The notes: generated from the letters alone by a model not told the origin. A stretch of 64,000 bases of DNA from Sphingobacterium deserti (GCF_000757725.1 NZ_JJMU01000065.1:83870-147869); one strand, 5' to 3'; shown: positions 25,735 through 35,144, counted from the first letter of the stretch. A program made the numbers and translations.

Positions 25735-26478
25735 TTAGTTTACCGAAATCGTTAAATATTTTAAACCAAATTTTAATGCATAGCCTATTAATATGCCTAC
25801 TATAAAACTAGCGAATGTACCAATGAGGATGTATTCCGTGAATTTAGTATCCCTCGCCTTTGTGAGATCCCCGAATCTAAAGATAGACTTTGCCCCCAAT
25901 AGAAACCCTATTCCGGATAAAAATCCTATTTGAACAAATAAAACAATTAACAGGCGTTCCATGATGCCGATTAAAAGGCCGGCATCCGTAAGGGAGTCTT
26001 GTGGTTTGCTAAGAAATTCTGTTTGTGATGTCCATTTGCTAAAAAATACGCGAAGTGCTATCGGACTTACGAAGGCTGTGAGTAAAAACGCAATTAGATA
26101 ACATAAGCTTGTGGATGAGAAAAGAGCCTGTGTCCAAGCTTCGGACCACCCATATACTAAGACCAGTGCAGCGATGATACTGGCTACATGTAATATTTGG
26201 TCGAATATAAATAATACAAAAGGCTGTAAGGGCCACTTCTTTTCAAGATATATCTTGACGCTGTCTATCAGTAGGTGGGCAAATGTGACGAACAAAACGA
26301 TATGCCATTGCGTTGAGAGAGTTGTACAGAACAGCAAAGATAACAGCAATCCATGTATGGCCACATGAAGCAGCAGAAAACCTATTTTTTCTTTGCGCAT
26401 TTGCACAAGTCGATTTGGTTGAAAAACGAAATCACCTAATAGATGTGCTAATAAGAGCTTTAAAAAAATTATACTCAT
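25735..26478 (-). CDS. DUF3307 integral membrane protein
   Basis: A 247-aa protein with about six or seven membrane helices. Conserved polar residues fall inside or at the ends of the first helices: His12 and Asp16 (AHLLGDFVFQ), His38 and His42 (HVAIH), His68 and Asp72 (HLLIDSVK), and Asp93 and His97 (FDQILH). This His/Asp pattern suggests a metal-binding membrane enzyme, but DUF3307 has no established function. The ATG at 26478 overlaps the stop of the satD-like gene (ATGA), so the two are translationally coupled. It may be an effector or partner of the SatD-like protein. Confidence 0.88.
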   Translation of the reverse strand: MSIIFLKLLLAHLLGDFVFQPNRLVQMRKEKIGFLLLHVAIHGLLLSLLFCTTLSTQWHIVLFVTFAHLLIDSVKIYLEKKWPLQPFVLFIFDQILHVASIIAALVLVYGWSEAWTQALFSSTSLCYLIAFLLTAFVSPIALRVFFSKWTSQTEFLSKPQDSLTDAGLLIGIMERLLIVLFVQIGFLSGIGFLLGAKSIFRFGDLTKARDTKFTEYILIGTFASFIVGILIGYALKFGLKYLTISVN

Positions 26479-27065
26479 AACTTCAGTAGTTCTGCGGTAC
26501 AAAAGGCAAGTGCGTGCTGTATTTTTGCATAAGCTCCTTTTTGCAACGCGGTGCTTACTTGGCTTTGATGCTTCTTATTCAGCAACTTAGCCAAATCAGA
26601 TTGATTTGATCCTTCATTTAGAAAAGCTACTTTTACCGTTTCTGCAATATTACTGGTCCATCGTAACGTAAGCTCTGTAAGTAAAGGCAAAATGGTATTA
26701 CAGAGTGCATTTAGCCTTTCATCTGATGTACGAAGATGCAAAGTTTCCTTTTTTAATTCTTCAAAGGACTCCCCTGAGTAAATAAGTGCTGACCCGAAAG
26801 TCGTTTTCAAGCTGCCCTTATTATCATCCTTTAACCCGATTCCTATACCCATACGTGCATCGAGACCGATCTCTATCATGGCTGCTTTAATATAGAATGC
26901 GGCTACCAAAACTTTATCGACAGATACCTCAAGTTGAAAGCTGTCACCTCGAAAAATATCAAATTTTTTCGAGAAGCAGGTAATTGCCTCTTCCAAGACA
27001 GGGAGCCAAGACGTTGGCTTTGCAGTTCTTGATTTTATAATGTCGCCTGTTATTATTGCTATCAT
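26475..27065 (-). CDS. SatD-family protein, cyclase-like N-terminus and C-terminal HTH
   Basis: A 196-aa SatD-family protein. The N-terminal strand IAIITGDIIKSR carries Asp8; a second strand pair carries GDSFQ with Asp41; RMGIGIG at 71-77 and GSALIYSGESFEEL at 91-104 follow. This order resembles class III nucleotide cyclases (metal Asp on strand 1, GD hairpin, RIGIHTG-like strand). Residues about 154-177 (NQSDLAKLLNKKHQSQVSTA) look like a helix-turn-helix. The family function is not established; a nucleotide-handling and DNA-binding role is my inference. It overlaps the DUF3307 gene by 4 nt and has 28-bp tandem repeats just upstream. Confidence 0.85.
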   Translation of the reverse strand: MIAIITGDIIKSRTAKPTSWLPVLEEAITCFSKKFDIFRGDSFQLEVSVDKVLVAAFYIKAAMIEIGLDARMGIGIGLKDDNKGSLKTTFGSALIYSGESFEELKKETLHLRTSDERLNALCNTILPLLTELTLRWTSNIAETVKVAFLNEGSNQSDLAKLLNKKHQSQVSTALQKGAYAKIQHALAFCTAELLKL

Positions 27066-27090
27066 CGTTTAAGCTATCTACCCAAGTATG

Positions 27091-27258
27091 ATCAAATTCA
27101 ATGATAATTAAGAATATTATCAAATTCGATGATAATTAAGAATATCTTCGAATTCAATGATAATTAAGATTATCTTCGAATTCAATGATAATTAAGAATA
27201 TCACCGAAATCAATGATAATTCATAATATCATCAATATCAAAGATATTCTATAATCGC
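27091..27258. repeat. 28-bp tandem repeats upstream of the SatD-like gene
   Basis: Five units of 28 bp lie head to tail at 27091, 27119, 27147, 27175 and 27203, with a decayed sixth at 27231. The shared core is TCAATGATAATTAAGAATAT, with an imperfect dyad in GATAATTAAGAATATC. There are no spacers. Unit 1 begins 26 nt from the SatD-like ATG, so the array occupies the promoter region. It could be an iteron-type operator. Confidence 0.9.
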
Positions 27259-27290
27259 TCGAATTGCAAAAAAACTTTGGTCTATAAACC

Positions 27291-27319
27291 AAAAAGAGCA
27301 TCCGCTTGCGCTGATGCTC
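27291..27319 (-). terminator. leuS terminator
   Basis: On the minus strand GAGCATC (complement of 27313-27319), a 10-nt loop and GATGCTC (complement of 27296-27302) are followed by TTTTT. A second small hairpin, TTTGGT (27276-27281) with ACCAAA (27288-27293), overlaps the T tract. Confidence 0.8.
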
Positions 27320-27343
27320 CTTTCGCTTGCAATTTAACAATCT

Positions 27344-30127
27344 CTATATAACGATATTGATGATTTTTCCTTTCACAAAAATAATCTTTTTAACAGGTTT
27401 TCCATCCAAATAGCGTTGTACATCAGTATTTTCTAATAAAATACTTTCTGCTGTTTTCTGATCAAGATCAAGCGAAAGGGAAAGATTCATTTTCATTTTG
27501 CCATTGATAGAAACCGGATACGCGAATTCTGATTCAATTAAATAGTCGGCATTAAAAGCAGGATAAGATGCATAGGATATCGTTCCTTGCTCATTTCCAA
27601 GTAAAGCCCAGAGTTCTTCCGTAATATGCGGTGCATAAGGTTGAAGAACGAGGATCAGATCTTGCAGAATAGCCCTTTTATTACACTTCAGTTCCGTAAG
27701 TTCATTCACACAAATCATAAAAGCTGATACCGATGTGTTGAATGAGAAACGTTCTACATCATCCTCTACCTTCTTGATAATTTTATGAAGTGCCTTAAAT
27801 TCAGCTTTTGTAGGCTCGGCATCTACTACCGCAAAATTTCCTTCTTGATCATGAAAAAGACGCCAAACCTTACGTAGAAATTTATATACGCCTTCTATAC
27901 CGTTTGTGTTCCAAGGTTTTGCTTGCTCTAAAGGTCCTAGAAACATCTCGTATAAACGCAAGGTATCAGCCCCGTAAGATTCAATAATGTCATCCGGATT
28001 TACGACGTTAAATTTCGACTTGGACATTTTCTCCACCTCAGAACCACAGACATACTTGCCGTTTTCCAAAACAAATTCAGCATCTGCAAAATCGGGACGG
28101 AAAGATTTAAATTTTTCTGTATCCAACACGTCGTTGTAAACAATATTTACATCGACATGCAACGGAATAGTCTTATATTGGTCTTTCAAGCCGTACGAAA
28201 CAAAAAGGTTGGTTCCTTTACCGTCGTTGTCTAAAACGCGGTATACAAAGTTTGAGCGGCCTTGAATCATCCCTTGGTTTATCAGCTTTTTAAAAGGCTC
28301 TTCCTCGTTATGATATCCAAGATCTTTCAATACTTTGTTCCAAAAGCGTGAGTAGAGCAAATGCCCTGTAGCATGCTCAGAACCACCAATATATAAATCA
28401 ACAGCTTTCCAGTAAGATACCGCTTCGGCACTAGCGAACTCCGCTTCGTTTTTTGAATCCATATACCGAAACCAATACCACGAAGATCCTGCCCAGCCTG
28501 GCATTGTACTCAATTCATATTCATATTGATCGTTGTATTTCCAATTTTCGGCACGACCCAATGGCGGCTCGCCGGACTCCGTAGGCAAGTATTTATCTAC
28601 TTCAGGAAGTAGCAACGGAAGCTCATCTTCTTTCAGAAGGTAAGGCAAGCCGTCTTTAAAATAAACAGGAACAGGCTCGCCCCAGTACCGCTGACGACCA
28701 AATATCGCATCGCGCATCCGGAAGTTAACTTTGGCTTTGCCTCGTTTTAATTCCGCTAAGCGGTCAATCAGTGCAGGAACAGCTTCTTGATAAGTCAGCC
28801 CGTTAATAAAATCAGAATTAATATAGCGCCCATTCTTATTGGCATCTGCAGCTTCTTCTATCTCTTGGGTATCTGAAATCGGGATGATAGGCAAATCGAA
28901 GAACTTGGCAAAAAGGTAATCGCGCTGATCGGCTGACGGAACAGCCATTACTGCTCCCGTGCCGTAGCTGGCTAACACGTAATCTGCTATCCAAATCTGC
29001 ACGTCTTCACCCGTAAGAGGATGTTTTGCGAATGAACCTGTGAAAGCTCCAGAAACGGTCTTTGTATCCGCCATACGATCCAGTTCAGATTTCTTCGAGG
29101 TTCTATCCTTATATGACTCAACTTCTGTGCGTTGACCTTCGGTGGTTAAAGCTTCAACAAGTTCATGTTCCGGTGCTAACACGATAAATGATACACCGTA
29201 AATAGTATCTACTCGGGTAGTGAATACTTCGATATCGCTGTTGATTTGGGGAACGGCAAACTTAACCGATGCACCCACAGATTTCCCGATCCAGTTGCGC
29301 TGCATCTCTATCAGTGGCTCTGGCCAATCGATCGTCTCCAATCCGCGAAGCAGACGATCCGCGTATGCGGTGATGCGCATTGACCATTGCATCATTTTCT
29401 TCTGCTCTACAGGATATCCGCCACGCTCGGAAACGCCATTGATGACCTCATCGTTAGCCAAAACAGTGCCCAGTGCTGCACACCAATTTACAGTGCTTTC
29501 CCGTAGATAGGCCAATCTATATTTTAATAATTCCTTTTGTTTTTCTTCTTCTGTAAACTGCTGCCATCCGGAAGCGGTAAACACAAAGACATCTTCGTCA
29601 GCTACGGCATCTACTCCTTCTGATCCCTTTGTTTCAAAATGTTGAACCAACGAAGCGATAGGCTCTGCTTTATCCGTTGCTTTATTATACCAGGCATCGA
29701 AAAGTTGCATAAAGATCCACTGCGTCCATTTATAGTATGACGGATCAGATGTACGCACTTCGCGCGACCAATCGTAAGAAAAACCTATGTTGTCAAGCTG
29801 TTCCCGGTAACGATTAATATTGACTTCGGTTGTAATAGCGGGATGTTGACCCGTTTGAATAGCATATTGCTCTGCCGGAAGGCCAAAGGAATCATAGCCC
29901 ATCGGATGCAGGACATTAAAACCCTTCAAGCGTTTGTACCTTGCAAAAATATCAGATGCGATGTAGCCTAGTGGGTGACCGACATGAAGACCTGCACCCG
30001 ATGGGTAAGGAAACATATCCAATACGTAATACTTGGGTTTCTCGGTCGACTCCGATGGTTGAAATGTCCCATTCGCTGCCCAAAATTTTTGCCACTTGCT
30101 CTCTAAAGATTGATGATTATACTCCAT
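27344..30127 (-). CDS. leuS: Leucyl-tRNA synthetase
   Basis: A 927-aa class I synthetase. The HIGH-type motif HVGH is at 48-51 and KMSKS at 700-704. The editing (CP1) domain lies between, with TVNWCAALGTVLANDEV and the TRVDTIYGVSFIVLAPEH region. The C-terminal anticodon-binding and extension domains are complete. It is monocistronic with its own terminator. A -7-like TATTTTCG lies upstream of the start on the minus strand, a variant of the consensus. Confidence 0.98.
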   Translation of the reverse strand: MEYNHQSLESKWQKFWAANGTFQPSESTEKPKYYVLDMFPYPSGAGLHVGHPLGYIASDIFARYKRLKGFNVLHPMGYDSFGLPAEQYAIQTGQHPAITTEVNINRYREQLDNIGFSYDWSREVRTSDPSYYKWTQWIFMQLFDAWYNKATDKAEPIASLVQHFETKGSEGVDAVADEDVFVFTASGWQQFTEEEKQKELLKYRLAYLRESTVNWCAALGTVLANDEVINGVSERGGYPVEQKKMMQWSMRITAYADRLLRGLETIDWPEPLIEMQRNWIGKSVGASVKFAVPQINSDIEVFTTRVDTIYGVSFIVLAPEHELVEALTTEGQRTEVESYKDRTSKKSELDRMADTKTVSGAFTGSFAKHPLTGEDVQIWIADYVLASYGTGAVMAVPSADQRDYLFAKFFDLPIIPISDTQEIEEAADANKNGRYINSDFINGLTYQEAVPALIDRLAELKRGKAKVNFRMRDAIFGRQRYWGEPVPVYFKDGLPYLLKEDELPLLLPEVDKYLPTESGEPPLGRAENWKYNDQYEYELSTMPGWAGSSWYWFRYMDSKNEAEFASAEAVSYWKAVDLYIGGSEHATGHLLYSRFWNKVLKDLGYHNEEEPFKKLINQGMIQGRSNFVYRVLDNDGKGTNLFVSYGLKDQYKTIPLHVDVNIVYNDVLDTEKFKSFRPDFADAEFVLENGKYVCGSEVEKMSKSKFNVVNPDDIIESYGADTLRLYEMFLGPLEQAKPWNTNGIEGVYKFLRKVWRLFHDQEGNFAVVDAEPTKAEFKALHKIIKKVEDDVERFSFNTSVSAFMICVNELTELKCNKRAILQDLILVLQPYAPHITEELWALLGNEQGTISYASYPAFNADYLIESEFAYPVSINGKMKMNLSLSLDLDQKTAESILLENTDVQRYLDGKPVKKIIFVKGKIINIVI

Positions 30128-30342
30128 TGTAACCTGTTATGCTTAATATCGAATAGAGGCGAAAATAGCTAATTTGCGTTACAACTGATATAAAAGTTTC
30201 ATATTAAACAATAAATTGCGCATCTTGTGTGTTAAATGAGTAGCGAATATTCTGCTCGGGATGACTAAAGATATTACATCAAAATATTCCTTAAATGAGC
30301 ATAATTAATTACTTTCGCATCAAAATACATTAAAAACAGTAT

Positions 30343-31221
30343 ATGTCGACTTACGAAGAAGGTTCACCAAGAAAGAAAACAAAGTCTGTTTACGTCTCTA
30401 CAGTTATCAGTATCGCCCTCGTCCTATTAATGACGGGGCTGTTGGGCTTGATATTAGTACACGCAAAAAATCTCTCGAAGTACGTAAAGGAGAACATCGT
30501 TTTAAACATTATCGTAAATGAAAATGTCAATGAGGGCGATGTATTGGCGATGCAGAAAGATATTGAAAAAGATCCATATGTATTGCGTACCGAATATATC
30601 AGTAAGGAACTCGCTGCTAAAAATCTGAAGGAGGATTTGGGGGAAGATTTCGTTGAATACCTAGGGCACAATCCGTTGCTTCCATCTATCGATGTTTATC
30701 TAAAAGAGCAGTATGCGAATACAGACAGCATTCAGACCTTCATACAGATGGCATCCAAAAATAGCCGAGTTAAGGAGATTGTTTACCAGGAATCGCTTAT
30801 CGATATGGTAAATAAAAATATTCGTATCATCGGTATGGTTGTGTTGGCCTTTACGGTGGTTCTTCTTATTATCGCTGTGGCTCTAATCAATAACACCATT
30901 CGCTTAGCTATTTATTCGCAGCGATTCCTTATAAAAAGTATGCAACTTATCGGAGCCACGAAAAACTTCATCCGGAAGCCCTACTTATTTTACGGGATAT
31001 TTCACGGCCTTTTAGGTTCGTTAATCGCCATTCTTCTACTTATTTTTACTTTACAATTTGCGCAAAAACAAATCCCGGATCTTGTTTTTCTACGTAATTG
31101 GTATGAGTTCGGCGCCATATTTCTGATCGTTGTGATGCTGGGCGTCCTCATATCAGGGTTCAGCACCTACTTCGCTGTTACAAAATATCTTAAAGCCAAA
31201 TCACACAGTTTATATCGTTAA
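30343..31221 (+). CDS. ftsX: Cell division protein FtsX
   Basis: A 292-aa permease-like protein. One TM helix near residues 18-42 is followed by an extracytoplasmic domain of about 115 residues and three more helices (165-187, 218-240, 255-278), the FtsX topology. With FtsE it forms the divisome ABC complex that controls peptidoglycan hydrolases. It heads the set ftsX, DUF3098, uppP, truB, ribF, with gaps of 17 nt or less. A -7-like TACTTTCG lies upstream. Confidence 0.93.
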   Translation: MSTYEEGSPRKKTKSVYVSTVISIALVLLMTGLLGLILVHAKNLSKYVKENIVLNIIVNENVNEGDVLAMQKDIEKDPYVLRTEYISKELAAKNLKEDLGEDFVEYLGHNPLLPSIDVYLKEQYANTDSIQTFIQMASKNSRVKEIVYQESLIDMVNKNIRIIGMVVLAFTVVLLIIAVALINNTIRLAIYSQRFLIKSMQLIGATKNFIRKPYLFYGIFHGLLGSLIAILLLIFTLQFAQKQIPDLVFLRNWYEFGAIFLIVVMLGVLISGFSTYFAVTKYLKAKSHSLYR

Positions 31222-31238
31222 TTATACGTCATCAACAC

Positions 31239-31493
31239 ATGTCGGAAAAAAACATTAAATCTTCATCATCGTCGAGCAACGCGAGAGCGAGCTTTCCCTT
31301 TGAAAAAATTAACTATCAACTTTTGATAGCAAGTATACTTGTCGTTGTAATCGGTTTTGTTCTTATGATGGGTACCGAAGATATCTACAGCTTCACGAAG
31401 ATCACGTTGGCTCCGATCGTCGTTGTTTTGGGTTTCGCCCTAGGGTTTGTTTCAATTCTGTATAAACCAAAAAACAAAAACACAGGTAACTAA
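31239..31493 (+). CDS. DUF3098 small membrane protein
   Basis: An 84-aa protein with a serine-rich N-terminus and two helices (residues about 26-46 and 54-76), with the motifs NYQLLIASILVVVIGFVLMMGTE and APIVVVLGFALGF typical of DUF3098. Its function is unknown, but it is conserved between ftsX and uppP in this phylum, so a link to envelope synthesis is likely. Its stop shares one base with the uppP start. Confidence 0.88.
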   Translation: MSEKNIKSSSSSSNARASFPFEKINYQLLIASILVVVIGFVLMMGTEDIYSFTKITLAPIVVVLGFALGFVSILYKPKNKNTGN

Positions 31494-32287
31494 TGACATA
31501 TTTTCAAGCTATTGTCTTAGCAATCATTGAAGGACTAACAGAATTTTTACCTGTATCCTCTACAGGCCATATGATTATAGGAACAGCGTTGATGGGAATG
31601 GAGCCCTCTCCCTTCGTCAAGCTTTTTACCATTGTGATACAACTGGGAACAATTTTATCTGTATTGGTACTCTACTTCAAACGCTTCTTTAAATCTTTAA
31701 ATTTTTATTATAAGCTTGTTGTTGCAGCTATCCCAGCTTCTGTTTTGGGGCTTCTGTTCAACGATTTTATTGATTCTCTTTTAGAAAGTCCGTTAACAGT
31801 TGCCGTTATGCTGGTTATAGGCGGTTTGGCGCTTTTATTTGTGGACAAATGGTTTAACAAGCCTCAAATCGATAATTCCGATAACATCTCCTATAAGCAG
31901 TCTTTCATCATTGGTTTGTATCAGTGTTTGGCTTTAATCCCCGGCACATCACGTTCGGCGAGTACCATTGTAGGCGCGATGACTCAAAATCTTACACGTA
32001 AGGCAGCTGCGGAATTTTCATTTTTCTTAGCTATCCCAATGATGCTAGGAGCTTCCGTAGTGAAATTATACAAATTTTTCAAGGAGGGCCATACGTTTTC
32101 CGGTGAAGAGGTAAACCTCTTAATCCTTGGAAACGTCATCGGCTTTATTGTGGCAATCATAGCTATTAAGACATTTATAAACTTACTGACAAGATATGGA
32201 TTCAAAGTATTTGGTTGGTATAGAATTATTGTAGGACTAGTGATTATTGGATTAATATTGAGCGGGCAAAGTCTGCAACTTATATAA
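31493..32287 (+). CDS. uppP: Undecaprenyl-diphosphate phosphatase
   Basis: A 264-aa polytopic enzyme (BacA family) that dephosphorylates undecaprenyl diphosphate to recycle the lipid carrier of cell-wall synthesis; it confers bacitracin tolerance in other bacteria. Signatures are EGLTEFLPVSSTGH at 13-26, with catalytic Glu17 and His26, and PGTSRSASTI in the second half. It overlaps the DUF3098 gene by one base, and truB starts directly after its stop. Confidence 0.96.
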   Translation: MTYFQAIVLAIIEGLTEFLPVSSTGHMIIGTALMGMEPSPFVKLFTIVIQLGTILSVLVLYFKRFFKSLNFYYKLVVAAIPASVLGLLFNDFIDSLLESPLTVAVMLVIGGLALLFVDKWFNKPQIDNSDNISYKQSFIIGLYQCLALIPGTSRSASTIVGAMTQNLTRKAAAEFSFFLAIPMMLGASVVKLYKFFKEGHTFSGEEVNLLILGNVIGFIVAIIAIKTFINLLTRYGFKVFGWYRIIVGLVIIGLILSGQSLQLI

Positions 32288-33010
32288 ATGACAAATACGG
32301 CAGAAACCAATCCCCCGGCATTTCAATTTGCGGAGGGCGAGGTACTTTTGGTTGATAAACCTTTGGAATGGACCAGTTTTGATGTGGTGGGTAAGTTGAG
32401 AAATAGCATGAAACCTTTGAAGATAAAGGTTGGACATGCCGGCACCCTTGACCCCCTCGCTACTGGATTGTTGATCATATGTACCGGTAAGTTTACTAAA
32501 AGAATCGACTCTTTTCAAGCAGAGGATAAAGAATACACCGGAATCATTAACCTGAGTGGCTCTACGCCGTCTTACGATCGGGAAACGGAAATCGACCATC
32601 CGTCGGATTACGAACATATTACCCAGGAACAAATCCGTGCAGCAACATCATTATTTTTAGGCGATATAGCGCAATATCCTCCTGCTCATTCTGCCATAAA
32701 GATAAATGGTGAGCGGGTTTACGAGAAAGCAAGGCGGGGTGAAGAAGTCGAGCTGAAAGCGCGAAATGTATGTATCGGGCAGTTCGCTATCGAGAAAATC
32801 GATTTGCCGGAGGTACATTTTAGGATCACCTGTTCGAAGGGCACATATATCCGTTCTATCGCGCATGACTTTGGGAAAGCGCTTGGTGTAGGTGCGCATC
32901 TGAGCAAATTGCGCCGAACAAAAAGCGGTAATTTCGACGTAAACGATGCTTGGGACTTGCAAAATCTAATCGAAAAGATTAAATTACAGAAAACCACTAA
33001 TCAAGAATAA
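32288..33010 (+). CDS. truB: tRNA pseudouridine-55 synthase
   Basis: A 240-aa TruB that makes pseudouridine 55 in the T loop of tRNAs. The catalytic motif GTLDPLATGLL contains Asp55. DKPLEWTSFDVV, YPPAHSAIKINGERVYEKAR and RITCSKGTYIRSIA are family blocks. It starts with no gap after uppP, and ribF follows 16 nt later, the usual truB-ribF order. Confidence 0.96.
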   Translation: MTNTAETNPPAFQFAEGEVLLVDKPLEWTSFDVVGKLRNSMKPLKIKVGHAGTLDPLATGLLIICTGKFTKRIDSFQAEDKEYTGIINLSGSTPSYDRETEIDHPSDYEHITQEQIRAATSLFLGDIAQYPPAHSAIKINGERVYEKARRGEEVELKARNVCIGQFAIEKIDLPEVHFRITCSKGTYIRSIAHDFGKALGVGAHLSKLRRTKSGNFDVNDAWDLQNLIEKIKLQKTTNQE

Positions 33011-33026
33011 AATCCTAAATAAAGGA

Positions 33027-34016
33027 ATGAAAATATACAGAAGCCTAGATGAGTTTAATACCTTGTCAACTGCTGTTGTCACTATAGGTACATTTGACGG
33101 CGTCCATATCGGACACCAAAAGATCTTATCGAAATTAAAAGAATGTGCCAAAGAGATTGCCGGAGAAACAGTGCTGTTAACTTTTTTCCCGCACCCGAGA
33201 TTGATCATCAATCCAAATGATGATAATCTTCGATTAATAAATGACATTGAAGAAAAAACTCATCGACTAGCATTATCAGGTATAGATCACTTAATCATCA
33301 CACCATTTACACGGGACTTCTCCAATCAAACGCCAGAAGAATATATCAGCAATGTATTGGTTGGTAAACTAGGAACGAAACAAATCGTCATTGGTTATGA
33401 CCACCACTTTGGGAAGGATCGAAAAGGTTCTATAAAGGATCTTAAACATTTTTCGGAAATTTATGACTACGCCGTCGAGCAGATTCCAGAACAAGATATT
33501 GAAGATGTCGCCGTCTCATCAACGCGCATACGGGAATCGCTAATTAAGGGCGATATTGAGACCGCAAACAAATACTTAGGTTATCCATTTGAATTGACGG
33601 GCACTGTCGTTCGCGGCGACCAGATCGGGCGAGAGATTGGGTTTCCAACGGCAAACTTGAATGTACACGAGGCACATAAACTTATCCCAGCGTATGGTAT
33701 TTACGCTGTAGAAGCAGAAATATATCCAACCGTTCCGCAGATTGAAACAGGAGACTATATAGATCCGCAACCTGAACGCATTGCAAAAGGGATGGCTTAT
33801 ATAGGTACACGCCCTACTGTTGACGGGATGAATCGGAAAATTGAAATCAATTTACTTGACTTCAAGGATGATATTTACACGAAAACACTACGGGTGAAGT
33901 TCTTAAAATTTATTCGCCATGACCAATGGTTTGAATCTCTTGATGCTATGAAGGAACAGATCAAAGCGGATGAGCGAGCTATTCGGCTCTATTTTGAACA
34001 GCAAGACAGCCTTTAA
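33027..34016 (+). CDS. ribF: Bifunctional riboflavin kinase / FAD synthetase
   Basis: A 329-aa enzyme making FMN and FAD. The N-terminal FAD synthetase domain has GTFDGVHIGHQ at 21-31 and the SSTRIRE signature. The C-terminal riboflavin kinase domain has GTVVRGDQIGREIGFPTANL and IEINLLDF. It is the last gene of the ftsX set, closed by a terminator that reaches into the convergent cmk gene. Confidence 0.96.
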   Translation: MKIYRSLDEFNTLSTAVVTIGTFDGVHIGHQKILSKLKECAKEIAGETVLLTFFPHPRLIINPNDDNLRLINDIEEKTHRLALSGIDHLIITPFTRDFSNQTPEEYISNVLVGKLGTKQIVIGYDHHFGKDRKGSIKDLKHFSEIYDYAVEQIPEQDIEDVAVSSTRIRESLIKGDIETANKYLGYPFELTGTVVRGDQIGREIGFPTANLNVHEAHKLIPAYGIYAVEAEIYPTVPQIETGDYIDPQPERIAKGMAYIGTRPTVDGMNRKIEINLLDFKDDIYTKTLRVKFLKFIRHDQWFESLDAMKEQIKADERAIRLYFEQQDSL

Positions 34017-34022
34017 AGAATC

Positions 34023-34060
34023 AAAAAAGGGATCAATATTCGTTTATTGATCCCTTTTTC
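34023..34060. terminator. Bidirectional terminator overlapping the cmk stop
   Basis: GGGATCAATA (34029-34038) and TATTGATCCC (34045-34054), with a 6-nt loop and A/T tracts on both sides. Its right arm encodes the last residues and stop of cmk on the minus strand, so it serves both ribF and cmk. Confidence 0.88.
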
Positions 34061-34727
34061 TTTTTTCATATTGCTCCAATACGATATTGAGCTGTTGCTC
34101 TTGATCTAGTGTAGAGTTATCCAAAACAAAGGCATCGTCTGCCTGGCGGAGCGGGCTTTCTTCACGGGTGCTATCGATATGATCACGGTGCGCCAGATTA
34201 TCGATCACATCTTCCATGGTGACAGTTTCTCCCTTTGCAGCGAGCTCTGCAAAACGGCGTTCCGCCCGCACTCTTGGATTAGCCGTCATAAAAATCTTTA
34301 AATCAGCATCGGGAAATACTGTTGTGCCAATGTCTCGGCCATCCATAACGATATTTCTTCGTTTGCCTAGCTTCTGCTGCTGAGCTACCATTGCATGCCT
34401 TACCTCTTTAATAGCGCTCACTTCACTTACCATATCAGAAATATACATCATCCTGATCTCCTCAGTCACATCTTCGTCGTTAAGCAAGATTTGCAGCTTA
34501 CCGCCGTCCGGAACAAAATCTATATGTATATTTTCTAGCGCAGATTCTATTGCGTCCGTATCCAGAAGATCGATGTTATTTCGGAGAAAAAATAAGGTTA
34601 CTGCCCTATACATAGCGCCGCTATCGATAAATACGAAATGCAGCTTTTTAGCTAGTGCTTTGGCTACTGTACTTTTCCCACATGAAGAGAAGCCATCGAT
34701 TGCGATCACAAAGTTGTTCCTTGCCAT
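34044..34727 (-). CDS. cmk: Cytidylate kinase
   Basis: A 227-aa (d)CMP kinase. The P-loop GFSSCGKST is at 12-20, and IDSGAMYRAVT and MDGRDIGTTVFPDADLKIFM are characteristic. Complete. It starts 1 nt after the stop of the upstream hypothetical gene, so it is the end of a topA, hypothetical, cmk transcription unit. Its 3' end is built into the terminator. Confidence 0.96.
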   Translation of the reverse strand: MARNNFVIAIDGFSSCGKSTVAKALAKKLHFVFIDSGAMYRAVTLFFLRNNIDLLDTDAIESALENIHIDFVPDGGKLQILLNDEDVTEEIRMMYISDMVSEVSAIKEVRHAMVAQQQKLGKRRNIVMDGRDIGTTVFPDADLKIFMTANPRVRAERRFAELAAKGETVTMEDVIDNLAHRDHIDSTREESPLRQADDAFVLDNSTLDQEQQLNIVLEQYEKRKRDQ

Positions 34728-35141
34728 TTAGCGCGTCCCCCCTATCAAGATTCCAGCTTTATTTACTAAAGGCACTTTCATCAGGTTTTCATCCACGATA
34801 CTTTCCGGGAGAAAGATATATTTTTTATCGTAGATCGTTTTATCAATGTAGTAACTCAGCCAGTATTCATTTGTCAATCCGAAAACTTGCGTGTCTATTG
34901 CCTCGATTTTGACGGCGCTTTGCGCTGTGACATCACCTATAAAGTGGCGAAGTGTAGTTGTCTTTACCTCTCGCCCGTCTTTCAGACCGTATCCTTTTGA
35001 CGAGACCAATACGTTATTAATATCGTGGTTTTTCTCATTAACCAGATATACATTCCACACCTTTTCTAAAGGTGTTTCGCTTTCTAGAACGATGGCAATA
35101 GAGATGTCTTCAACAATATTATCGGGCAAATCCTTTTTCAT
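34728..35141 (-). CDS. Conserved protein of unknown function between topA and cmk
   Basis: A 137-aa soluble protein with no signal peptide or membrane segment. Motifs seen are EDISIAIVLESETPLEKVWNVYLVN, an LRHFIGDV turn, and DKKYIFLPESI near the end. It lies 3 nt after topA and directly before cmk. I recognise it as a Bacteroidota-conserved neighbour of topA but know no function. Confidence 0.82.
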   Translation of the reverse strand: MKKDLPDNIVEDISIAIVLESETPLEKVWNVYLVNEKNHDINNVLVSSKGYGLKDGREVKTTTLRHFIGDVTAQSAVKIEAIDTQVFGLTNEYWLSYYIDKTIYDKKYIFLPESIVDENLMKVPLVNKAGILIGGTR

Positions 35142-35144
35142 TGT

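Noticed and set aside
27091..27258. 28-bp repeats as a CRISPR array
   Set aside because: The units are contiguous with no spacers, and no cas gene is in the window.
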